From Candidatus Omnitrophota bacterium (GTDB lineage Bacteria; Hinthialibacterota; Hinthialibacteria; Hinthialibacterales; Hinthialibacteraceae), in NCBI GenBank assembly GCA_040755155.1, contig JBFMBP010000127.1:1-64000 (forward strand): a stretch of 64,000 bases of DNA. Direction: 5' to 3'. Numbering within the stretch: the stretch's first letter is position 1; the number at the start of each line of letters is the position of its first letter. Below, piece by piece: positions 1-6,996 of the stretch. A program made the position numbers and the translations under genes. Under the pieces are notes generated by a model. It did not search any database and was not told where the DNA came from. It was given only the letters and a program-made list of their open reading frames with translations.

Positions 1-18
1 TATATTTGTATAATGAGC

Positions 19-168
19 CTCTTGCAAAAACTCTATAATTCCTCCCCCAAGCTTGGGGGAGGTTAGGAGGGGGTTGCCTTAAGTCTAATAAAATCAACCT
101 CCCTCTAACTCCCCCCAAGCTTGGGGGGAGAATTTAAAAGCGGATTTTATTAATTTTGCAAGAGCCTC
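19..168. mobile_element. MITE-like element A, copy 1 (about 150 bp)
   Basis: The ends carry inverted repeats CTCTTGCAAAA (19-29) and TTTTGCAAGAG (154-164). Inside are two GC-rich palindromes, each with an AAGCTT core (about 43-62 and 112-130), separated by a short AT-rich centre. A second copy in the opposite orientation lies at 6849-6996 with the same ends, palindromes and length. No reading frame for a transposase fits, so it would be non-autonomous. It runs into the 3' end of the antitoxin gene at 134-400. Confidence 0.75.
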
Positions 169-400
169 TAATATTTGGCATATAATCTTTGAAAACTTCT
201 AAAGGTTCGTCGAAATCCTCCGCCATTTCAATAAGACCTTTGGCGCGCCCAAACTGCGATTTCCGGCGGGATTTCGCCACGGAGACCAGCTGGATCATTT
301 GGTTTTCGTCTTTGCGGATGAATACCGATTCCCTTTGCAAGACCTTATCCTCCAAGTCAATCCGCATGGATGGATATTCCTTCAAATCCACTTGCGCCAT
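134..400 (-). CDS. DUF2281/VapB-like antitoxin with element-derived tail
   Basis: This 88-residue protein has the C-terminal signature of DUF2281-type antitoxins: AKGLIEMAEDFDEPLEVFKDYM-like sequence at about residues 53-74. Related proteins normally end close to the DYM. Here about 14 further residues follow, and the last nine (SCKINKIRF) are encoded by the inverted repeat and flank of element A, which also supplies the stop. The start is backed by GAGGGA upstream of the ATG at 400. A VapC/PIN partner would be expected directly downstream on the minus strand, but the element fills that place and the window ends, so the partner cannot be seen. Antitoxin assignment is by motif only. Confidence 0.6.
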   Translation of the reverse strand: MAQVDLKEYPSMRIDLEDKVLQRESVFIRKDENQMIQLVSVAKSRRKSQFGRAKGLIEMAEDFDEPLEVFKDYMPNIRGSCKINKIRF

Positions 401-475
401 GATTCGTCCCTCATCGTTGGATGATGGAAATAGTATAGCCTAAAGCTCCGAATATTTCTCTCCCATATCCATTCT

Positions 476-565
476 TTATCCTGAGCATCCTTCCATCCTG
501 GGCATCTAGATTCGGACAACCAGTGAATTCGCAAAGGCAGACTAAAACCTTGCCTTTGCCACCCG
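476..565. repeat. Dispersed repeat B, copy 1
   Basis: This stretch starts TTTATCCTGAGCATCC and ends in TTGCCTTTGCCACCCGCC. It aligns with 1166-1262 over its whole length and with 2247-2292 over its first half. The 401-687 interval holds this repeat and no convincing gene. Confidence 0.7.
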
Positions 566-687
566 CCGCCGGTTCGAGAGAATAACACAAGAACCCGCGA
601 GAAGATTAACTCAACCTTGTTCTTGGCGCCCCCCGCAATGTATAATGAATAGGAACATGAAAACTCGAAAAGGAGAATCTACCGATC

Positions 688-897
688 ATGGATGCCGCTG
701 AAATCGTGATCCAGAAAGTGCGCCAACTCCCGCCCGAACAGATGCAAAAAGTCTTGGAATTTATTGATGGTTTGGATGACGATCTCGGATTGGATGAAGA
801 TGCAGCTATAGCCGAACGGCGTTATGAAACCATGAAAAACAGCGGGGGAAAAAACCTCGTCTCATCGGATGAAATGCGCCGTAGATTGGGTTTTTGA
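688..897 (+). CDS. Antitoxin of a RelE/ParE-type module
   Basis: A 69-residue acidic protein with a helical N-terminus (AAEIVIQKVRQLPPEQMQKV) typical of small antitoxins that pair with RelE/ParE toxins. AAGGAGA lies about 10 bases before the ATG. Its TGA overlaps the ATG of the toxin gene (TGATG at 895-899), so the two are translationally coupled. Such antitoxins bind both the toxin and their own promoter. No classical DNA-binding fold can be named from sequence, so the call rests mainly on the coupled toxin. Confidence 0.7.
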   Translation: MDAAEIVIQKVRQLPPEQMQKVLEFIDGLDDDLGLDEDAAIAERRYETMKNSGGKNLVSSDEMRRRLGF

Positions 898-1154
898 TGA
901 GATATCGAGTCCAATTCGATGCCTCCCTCGAGCACGAACTGGCGAAGATCGACTCCAAAACCGTTGCGCGCATTTTATCGGTTATCGAATCCCTCGCCGA
1001 AAATCCCCGCCCTCCCCGTTGCCTTAAACTCAAGGGAAAATCGAATTTATATCGCGTTCGCGTTGGCAACTTTCGCGTCATTTACGCCATAGAAGATTCT
1101 CTCAACCTTGTGGCGATTTTGCGAGTGGGCGACCGAAAAGATGCCTATCGTTGA
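897..1154 (+). CDS. RelE/ParE-family toxin
   Basis: An 85-residue basic protein with the RelE/ParE pattern: VQFDASLEHELAKID at the N-terminus, then LAENPRPPRCLKLKG and YRVRVGNFRVIYAIED, ending LRVGDRKDAYR. RelE toxins cleave mRNA in the ribosomal A site, whereas ParE toxins inhibit gyrase. The GNFRVIY and VGDRKDAYR segments are closer to RelE/YafQ-like mRNA interferases. I use the ATG at 897, which overlaps the antitoxin stop; a TTG one codon upstream is less likely. It is coupled to the antitoxin at 688. Confidence 0.85.
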   Translation: MRYRVQFDASLEHELAKIDSKTVARILSVIESLAENPRPPRCLKLKGKSNLYRVRVGNFRVIYAIEDSLNLVAILRVGDRKDAYR

Positions 1155-1165
1155 TTATCGTTGTC

Positions 1166-1325
1166 ATCTTTTATCCTGAGCATCCTTTCATCCTGGATAG
1201 CATGATTCAGACAACCAGAGAATACGCAAGGGCAGACTAAAACATTGCTTATGCCACCCGCCTTTTGCGTTTTCGTGATTCAAACGACGCGGGTAAGAGA
1301 TTCCCTTAATTTTCCATTGCGCGTA
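1166..1325. repeat. Repeat B copy 2 joined to a fragment of the 332-bp element family
   Basis: Bases 1166-1262 match repeat B at 476-565. Bases about 1262-1322 match the right part of the element at 55195-55526: GTTTTCGTGATTCAA, then the GGTAAGAGATTCC and TTAATTTTC blocks, ending TTGCG. The terminal repeat itself is degraded here. The rest of 1155-1412 shows no gene. Confidence 0.6.
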
Positions 1326-1412
1326 TTAATTTATATTACATCTCACTTATTTAACAAGATGAAAATTATTGTTGTCCAATAAATATGCGGGGAATTACGC
1401 TATTGAATAACT

Positions 1413-1841
1413 CTATTTCGGCGCCTTTTCCACCCAGGCGATCAAATGGGCGTAATCGCTGGCTTTTACCCGCTCGTAAAATTTCCGGTCGGCGGTAACC
1501 ACCATGGCGTCTCGATCCTCGGCTAGCGCAAGATAGAAACAATCGTAAATGGCATGACCGATGATATTGGCTAATTGAAAGGCGCGATGGGTTAATGAAC
1601 TGGAATCGATGAGTTCGAGAGGTATTTCCTTAATTAATGTAGAATAACAGCGCCATCCGGCTTCTTCGCCAATTTCGTTTCTGGTAACTTTTTTCTGAAT
1701 GGCGGCGAGGCATTCGTAGGCGATGAAATCCGGCGCAATGCGGGATATCTCCGGATTTAGAAAGCGAATAGCTTCCATGCGCTTGGTTTCGTTTATAATC
1801 CACTTGACCGCTACGCTGGCGTCGATGACATATGTTGTCAT
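1413..1841 (-). CDS. VapC-type PIN-domain ribonuclease toxin
   Basis: A 142-residue PIN-domain protein. The four acidic residues expected for metal-dependent RNA cleavage are visible: D7 (VIDASVAVKW), E43 (YECLAAI), D100 (IYDCFYLALA) and D118 (VTADRKFY). VapC toxins cut tRNA or rRNA and are held inactive by VapB. The ATG at 1841 overlaps the end of the antitoxin gene by four bases (ATGA), showing a two-gene operon on the minus strand. The length matches the family. The RNA target cannot be read from sequence. Confidence 0.9.
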   Translation of the reverse strand: MTTYVIDASVAVKWIINETKRMEAIRFLNPEISRIAPDFIAYECLAAIQKKVTRNEIGEEAGWRCYSTLIKEIPLELIDSSSLTHRAFQLANIIGHAIYDCFYLALAEDRDAMVVTADRKFYERVKASDYAHLIAWVEKAPK

Positions 1842-2095
1842 CGGCTGTCTCTCAAGGCTCGAATATCATCGGCGCAATCGCTGGGAACGGGACCAATTTC
1901 TTCCGCGAGGGCGTTGGCTTTGCGGATAAATTCTTCCACGCTTCGTTTTCGCTTTTGCGCGGTTTCTGCGATGGCCTGGCGGGTTTGAGGGTCGATGGAT
2001 ACCCCGTATTCCTCGGCCACGGTTCCAAGGCGGGCTAGAAATTCGGGATCGATGGGCTGGTTATGAGCAGTAAAATGGACAGTTAATTCGTTCAT
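1838..2095 (-). CDS. VapB/FitA-like antitoxin
   Basis: An 85-residue protein upstream of and overlapping the PIN toxin gene. The middle (YGVSIDPQTRQAIAETAQKRKRSVEEFI) resembles the ribbon-helix-helix region of FitA/VapB antitoxins. The acidic C-terminus (EEIGPVPSDCADDIRALRDSR) would be the toxin-binding tail. The role is inferred largely from the 4-base overlap with the toxin gene. An unusual N-terminal stretch (MNELTVHFTAHNQPIDPEF) precedes the putative DNA-binding part. Confidence 0.75.
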   Translation of the reverse strand: MNELTVHFTAHNQPIDPEFLARLGTVAEEYGVSIDPQTRQAIAETAQKRKRSVEEFIRKANALAEEIGPVPSDCADDIRALRDSR

Positions 2096-2204
2096 GAGAT
2101 TATCTTTCTCGAACAGTCTCTAAAGTAATGATATTCGTGAAATAGCGACCTGGCAAGCAAAAAACGCTTTCCAATCGTTGACGCTGGTTCGAAATCGTCC
2201 GAAT

Positions 2205-2292
2205 CAGGATCGTCAGGATTTTCAGGATGGCCAGGATGTTGTCGTCTTTTATCCTGAGCATCCTTTCATTCTGCCCATCATGATTCAGACAA
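2205..2292. repeat. TCAGGAT-type short tandem unit and repeat B copy 3
   Basis: Imperfect AATCAGGATCGTCAGGATTTTCAGGATGG units at about 2210-2240 run into the first half of repeat B (2247-2292). The rest of the 2096-2342 gap holds nothing I recognise. Confidence 0.6.
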
Positions 2293-2342
2293 GTTATCGA
2301 TGGAGTAAAATATACTGACTATCCAGTTTTTCCGTATTGTCA

Positions 2343-4211
2343 TTAATTCCTGACAAGGCGGAAGCCTATGTCGCTGCCTGAGTAATTTGAATTTCCGGAG
2401 GATCGACGAGCTGATCGCACAAGATTCTGTGTATCATTCCAACCGCCTCCCCTTAGCACGAGGTTATCTCCACCACCTGGGCCAGTTGGATCACTAGCTG
2501 GGTTTGTAAAATAATAATTCGCATACCAATCCTGACACCACTCATACACATTCCCGCTCATATCAAAGAGACCCAGCACATTTGGCTTCTTTAATCCAAC
2601 TTCATGAGATGCACTCCCTGAATTACCATAATACCACGCATATTTATCTATTTCCTTATAATTAGTATCGTCCCCCCAATAAAACCTAGTTGTAGTTCCT
2701 GCACGGCAGGCATATTCCCATTCCGCTTCCGTCGGTAAGCGGAAGGTTCCTTGTCCCAGCTGGTTCAACTTCTTGATAAAACTCTGGCAATTGTTCCAGG
2801 AAACATTTATTGGATAGTTCGGTGACTCTGGATTGCTCCCCATCACTGCCAGCCACTGCGCCCGCGTTACCTCATATTTTCCCATGTAAAAAGGCTTAGT
2901 GATATTTACTAGATGTAATGGCCCTTCGTCCGATCTTCTATCCTTCTCATTATCCGGGCTGCCCATCATAAAAGAACCAGCCGGAATGTATTCCATATAC
3001 AAAGGAACAGCGCCTTCAGGAAGACTCAACGGAACGATAATTTCACCTGGGTAAAGAGTCGGAGTTGGAGTTACAGGCGGCGTTGGAGTGACGGTTGGCG
3101 TAGGCGTAACCGTCGGCGTTGGCGTAGGATTAATCACACCCCAGTTTTTGACAACCAGATCATCGACAACAACGGAAGACGACACGTTAGGGCCGCCGTT
3201 TTGCACGATGGCATGAATGGGGACGCTGGGATTGTTGACGGTAAAATCTCCGCCGATGATTAGATGCTCCGGCTCCTTGCTTTTGGCGTCGGGAATATCC
3301 TTCTCGAAGCGGTAAACGCAGAGGCTTTGAAATCCATTCGACAATACAAACGCCAGCATTCCAGCGCCGGGAGACGTTTCGCGGTAGATATTGACTTCGC
3401 CTACAAGAGTCATGGGGAAAGAGTTTTCCACGCCTTGAATGATCGTTCCTACGTTGGCGGCGCTATTCTCCGGCTCGATGGACAGGCGGATGGCGATGTC
3501 CGATAGCGATTCGAAAAAGGGAGTAATGCGCCCGTCGTCGTCGTTGATATTGGCGATTAGTTTATCGACGCCCTTTTCGAACGAACCGTCCACTTCCAAC
3601 CCAACGGATTGATTGCTGATGGACGGCGCCAAAGGCTTCACGCAAAGGTTATCCACATAAACAGTGCTGGTGAGCGAGGAATAGGGATAATTCACGATCT
3701 GCACGGCGATTTGCAGCCAGCCGGATGGCGGGCGGTAAATGAGGTTGAGCGAACGGTATTGCTCCACGGGAACCTCTTCGCCGGTGATGTTCGTATAGCC
3801 CAATTGGCCGTCCACGGGACAATTCAAAGCGATGAGAGCGATGGATACGTCCTTGCTGGAAGAACGGAAAGCGCCGGAAATAACCGCTAAAGAAGGCGCT
3901 TCCATCGCCACGTTGACGACGATCCAAACCCCTTCCCCCGGCGAGACGCGCACGGCCATGCCATTACCGTCCGTATAATATCCTTCGGGAATCGCTCCGA
4001 AAGAGATTTTACCGAAGCGGAAGCCCCCAGGCGGATCGGCGACCAGTTGATTCTCGGCGAGAGTGCTTCCGTTAAGATCGATCAAGCCGCCGGAAGCAGG
4101 AGGCTTCGGCGTAGCGGTGGGCGTAGGCGTTGGAAGATTATCTTGAGCGAATGCGGCGCAAACTACAAAGAGCAAGAAGAACGTTAGAAAAGCCGATTTT
4201 TTTACGAACAT
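2343..4211 (-). CDS. Secreted SUMF1/FGE-fold protein with TP-rich linkers
   Basis: A 622-residue exported protein. The signal peptide (residues 1-22, ending AAFAQ) is followed by a TPTPTATP linker, then a beta-rich region of about 320 residues of unknown family, then a TP-rich linker (about 360-385) and a C-terminal SUMF1 domain (about 405-622). Motifs there include YIPAGSFMMGS, MGKYEVTRAQW, FRLPTEAEWEYACRAG, MSGNVYEWCQDWY and IGFRLVRN. The two active-site cysteines of true formylglycine-generating enzymes (expected after LRGGGW) are absent, so this is more likely a binding or structural member. AGGAGGGGG precedes the ATG. Confidence 0.85.
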   Translation of the reverse strand: MFVKKSAFLTFFLLFVVCAAFAQDNLPTPTPTATPKPPASGGLIDLNGSTLAENQLVADPPGGFRFGKISFGAIPEGYYTDGNGMAVRVSPGEGVWIVVNVAMEAPSLAVISGAFRSSSKDVSIALIALNCPVDGQLGYTNITGEEVPVEQYRSLNLIYRPPSGWLQIAVQIVNYPYSSLTSTVYVDNLCVKPLAPSISNQSVGLEVDGSFEKGVDKLIANINDDDGRITPFFESLSDIAIRLSIEPENSAANVGTIIQGVENSFPMTLVGEVNIYRETSPGAGMLAFVLSNGFQSLCVYRFEKDIPDAKSKEPEHLIIGGDFTVNNPSVPIHAIVQNGGPNVSSSVVVDDLVVKNWGVINPTPTPTVTPTPTVTPTPPVTPTPTLYPGEIIVPLSLPEGAVPLYMEYIPAGSFMMGSPDNEKDRRSDEGPLHLVNITKPFYMGKYEVTRAQWLAVMGSNPESPNYPINVSWNNCQSFIKKLNQLGQGTFRLPTEAEWEYACRAGTTTRFYWGDDTNYKEIDKYAWYYGNSGSASHEVGLKKPNVLGLFDMSGNVYEWCQDWYANYYFTNPASDPTGPGGGDNLVLRGGGWNDTQNLVRSARRSSGNSNYSGSDIGFRLVRN

Positions 4212-4358
4212 AATCCCCCTCCTAGAGAAAAAGGAACGATTAGGTTAATGGAAGATTATTAATTAATAGCGCATGATGGCAAATTATACTAGTTAAAAGA
4301 TTTTTTTACGTACTATATTTTTCCCCGGCATATCCTCGCGGCCAGCAACCATTGGACG

Positions 4359-4403
4359 CAAAAAAAAGCCCGGATGAAGACTCCATCCGGGGCGTTTTTT
4401 TTT
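4359..4403 (-). terminator. Intrinsic terminator downstream of tRNA-Pro
   Basis: The inverted repeat GCCCGGATG / CATCCGGGG has a short loop and is flanked by A-runs on one side and T-runs on the other, so it could act in both directions. It lies about 70 bases past the 3' end of the minus-strand tRNA. Confidence 0.8.
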
Positions 4404-4469
4404 GTTCTGAGAGTAGCTTTTTTAAAACAGGGATTTAAAGCGTTTAACGTAAGTTTAATAAAATGAGTA

Positions 4470-4543
4470 TCGGGGCGACTGGATTTGAACCAGCGACCCA
4501 CTGCTCCCGAAGCAGTTACGCTACCAGGCTGCGCTACGCCCCG
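4470..4543 (-). tRNA. tRNA-Pro (anticodon CGG)
   Basis: On the minus strand the sequence folds as a full cloverleaf. The acceptor stem is CGGGGCG/CGCCCCG with discriminator A. The anticodon stem ACTGC/GCAGT holds the loop TTCGGGA with anticodon CGG, and the T arm contains GGTTCAAATCC. CCA is not encoded and must be added after transcription. It reads the codon CCG. Confidence 0.95.
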
Positions 4544-4627
4544 AAACCGATATTTCTATGGAAATAGTATCCTACTTGCATGGCGCGGTTCCTTCAAGGC
4601 GAAGGTTCTGCGCTAGGGCGAAAAAAC

Positions 4628-5296
4628 CTAATTCCGCATCACGATGTCGCCGTAACTGGCCAAACCGTTGCTGGAGTCGTAAGGAAATCCCATACCCGTG
4701 ACGCTGTTATACGCTCCTCTGCCGCCATCGGGACCGGCGCCGATCATAATGTATTGTCCCGTCAACAACGGCTTAATGCCATGAGCCGCCGCTTCCATAT
4801 TTCCCGGAACGAATGTCGACAAACCAATATCTCCCGAACCAGGAATCTCCGGATCGTCGTCCGCATACATATAGGCGTAGGGAGGAATAACGTCCTGCGA
4901 AATCAATTGGCTCATCGTATCGCGTTTGGAAGTGGCCGAAAAGAAAGGATCGACGGGAATGCTGGACATATAGGCGACCGGAGTGGTCAACGGCGCCCAA
5001 AGCCCCGCCGTACCGCCGCGATCATTTTGCGCGCTGCCGCCGACGCCTTTAAAAACTTCCACCATGCGTTTCTGGCCTTGAGCATAATCGTCATCCCAGA
5101 AATCGACCAGCATGACGCCCCTGTCCAGCCGCAGTTGTTCCAGACACGTCGATAAGCTTTTCATATCCGATTGGGCGCGGGCGATTTTGGCGCGCATCTG
5201 AGCATTGAGAAAGTTAGGCACGGCGATAGCCGCCAAAACTCCGATGATGGCGACGACGATGAGAAGTTCAATTAACGTAAATCCTTTTTTACCCAT
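4628..5296 (-). CDS. Type II secretion/type IV pilin-like pseudopilin
   Basis: A 222-residue protein with a class III prepilin leader, MGKKG, cut before FTLIELLIVVAIIGVLAAIA. Glutamate sits at +5 and a hydrophobic helix follows. The PNFLNAQMRAKIARAQSD segment is characteristic of pseudopilins of candidate-phylum and Planctomycete-like bacteria. The globular part (about 40-222) is rich in Asp/Gly and contains IPVDPFF and IGAGPDG motifs. It is a solo gene here, with no secretion ATPase nearby. GGGAGGA precedes the start by about 11 bases. Confidence 0.9.
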   Translation of the reverse strand: MGKKGFTLIELLIVVAIIGVLAAIAVPNFLNAQMRAKIARAQSDMKSLSTCLEQLRLDRGVMLVDFWDDDYAQGQKRMVEVFKGVGGSAQNDRGGTAGLWAPLTTPVAYMSSIPVDPFFSATSKRDTMSQLISQDVIPPYAYMYADDDPEIPGSGDIGLSTFVPGNMEAAAHGIKPLLTGQYIMIGAGPDGGRGAYNSVTGMGFPYDSSNGLASYGDIVMRN

Positions 5297-5611
5297 GACT
5301 TAGAATATCCTCCCGCGAAGAAATTAGATTAATGCATTTTATTTTAGTCTATAACATATTGTACGCGCAATTATGTCTCCGCATCGAGTTTCCATGTAAG
5401 AAATTGTATTGCAAATCAGCCTTAAATCAAAAATTTGGTTCATTTTAAAGGAATTATTATGACGAATTATAATAGAGATTACAATAGGTTGGGAGAAAAT
5501 TATTTTAGGTTTATCGAAATCAAATGGATAATCGCCTTGCCGCCTTGCGCTCTCCAGCCTGTTTCGGTAATCTGGAAGAACGAAAGTTAAATTGAAAATC
5601 GAGAAGAAGAT

Positions 5612-6802
5612 ATGAAGAAATCCGAATCGGCGTCCAGCCTCCGTCACGAAGATATCCTCTCGATCATCCGCGTGAAGAACGAATCTTTCGCTTCGTTGCT
5701 GGACAATCAGTTGCTTTCCTTAATGATTGAGGAATCCAAGATTGTAACTTTTAAGACGGAAAATATTATCGTCAAACAGCACGATCCTTCCGATTCTCTT
5801 TACCTGATTTTAAGCGGACGGTGCACGGTTTACGTCAACGACCGGCTCATCAGCCATATCGAAGCGGGCGACCTTCTCGGCGAAATGGGCGTGATACAAA
5901 ACACGCCGCGCAGCGCCACCGTCATCGCCATCGAGGAGACGCGCGCGCTGCGCATATCCGCCGATACGTTTAAAAAAATGCTGAACAATCCCAAACTCGC
6001 AACTTGGATGCTCAGTATGTTGACGGACCGGGTGCGGCGAGCCTCTACGGACGCCGCGCGCTTTCTCAAGGAGATGGAAGAAATCCGCATGGATCAGATG
6101 GAACTGGCGCGAGTGCAACGCTCACTGTTGCCCAAGGAGTTGCCCGCCGGTTCCCGCTTCCGCGTTCACGTTTTATATTCCCCCTGCGCTTATGCGGGAG
6201 GGGATTATTACGACGCCATCCTTCTGGATAAAGACCACCTTTTTCTTATCGTAGCCGACGTAACCGGACACGGGGCGCAGGCGTCCATTTCTATGGCCAT
6301 CGTGCGTTCGTTCGTCCATCAATCCAACTTCGGCAAAAAGCCGGAAACGATTCTGAAAAAATTGAACCGGTACCTCTTTCAATACGGCCCTTCGCAACAT
6401 TTCGTAACCGCCCAAACCGCGGTCATCGACTTGGCGAAGAAAAAAATCCATTTCGCTTACGCCGGCCATCCCCCGATGCTGCATTTGCGGGGGGACCAAT
6501 GCCAATCCATGAAGGCGCCGCGATCTTTTTTTCTGCGCTTCATGATGGATGCGGATTACAAATCGGCGACGCTTACTCTCAACTCGGGAGACCGCGTCGC
6601 TTTCTATACCGATGGCGTCATCGAAACATTCAACCCCGATGGGGGGATGTACAATATGGAAGGTTTGCAATTGTATCTATCGAAAACGCATAAACGGCCG
6701 GTATCCGAAGTGCCGTCGCTTTTGGAAACCGACTTGCATAATTTCCGCAATGGCAGTCCTGTGGAAGACGATATTACATTTATGGTCGTCGAGATCGCTT
6801 GA
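5612..6802 (+). CDS. Cyclic-nucleotide-binding SpoIIE/RsbU-type serine phosphatase
   Basis: A 396-residue cytoplasmic protein. The N-terminal cNMP-binding domain (about 28-140) has SDSLYLILSGRCTVYV and GDLLGEMGVIQNTPRSATV, the phosphate-binding cassette form. A short helical linker leads to a PP2C-like SpoIIE domain (about 185-395). Metal-binding motifs AGGDYYD, VADVTGHG, FYTDGVIE and VEDDITFMVV are intact. Such proteins dephosphorylate anti-sigma-factor antagonists, with the N-terminal domain as sensor. No STAS or anti-sigma partner gene is nearby, so its target lies elsewhere. The 315 bases upstream hold no clear gene. Confidence 0.9.
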   Translation: MKKSESASSLRHEDILSIIRVKNESFASLLDNQLLSLMIEESKIVTFKTENIIVKQHDPSDSLYLILSGRCTVYVNDRLISHIEAGDLLGEMGVIQNTPRSATVIAIEETRALRISADTFKKMLNNPKLATWMLSMLTDRVRRASTDAARFLKEMEEIRMDQMELARVQRSLLPKELPAGSRFRVHVLYSPCAYAGGDYYDAILLDKDHLFLIVADVTGHGAQASISMAIVRSFVHQSNFGKKPETILKKLNRYLFQYGPSQHFVTAQTAVIDLAKKKIHFAYAGHPPMLHLRGDQCQSMKAPRSFFLRFMMDADYKSATLTLNSGDRVAFYTDGVIETFNPDGGMYNMEGLQLYLSKTHKRPVSEVPSLLETDLHNFRNGSPVEDDITFMVVEIA

Positions 6803-6848
6803 GAGCGCTTTCTCTAATTCCATTCTCATTCCACCATTTCTTATTATG

Positions 6849-6996
6849 GAGGCTCTTACAAAATTGAGAAAACTGTCTTTAAATTCTCCCCCCAAGTTTG
6901 GGGGGAGTTAGAGGGGGGTTGATTTTAATGGACTTAAGACAACCCCCTCCTAACCTCCCCCAGGCTTGGGGGAGGAATAATGTAATTTTGCAAGAG
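6849..6996. mobile_element. MITE-like element A, copy 2, inserted after codon 2 of the next gene
   Basis: The ends GCTCTTACAAAATT (6852-6865) and AATTTTGCAAGAGC (6984-6997) are inverted repeats. The two internal palindromes match copy 1 at 19-168 in reverse orientation. GAG occurs at both edges (6849-6851 and 6994-6996), a possible 3-base target duplication. Removing 6852-6996 restores ATG GAG CAT CAA TGG in frame with the glycosyltransferase gene. Confidence 0.8.

Noticed and set aside
40-130. CRISPR array or ordinary terminator at the left edge
   Set aside because: The palindromes are part of a TIR-bearing element found again at 6.9 kb; there are no regularly spaced direct repeats with unique spacers.
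2343-3000. Formylglycine-generating enzyme (sulfatase activator)
   Set aside because: The fold matches but the required cysteines are missing.
4313-4501. 62-codon frame over the tRNA and terminator
   Set aside because: It overlaps the tRNA-Pro gene and a terminator hairpin.
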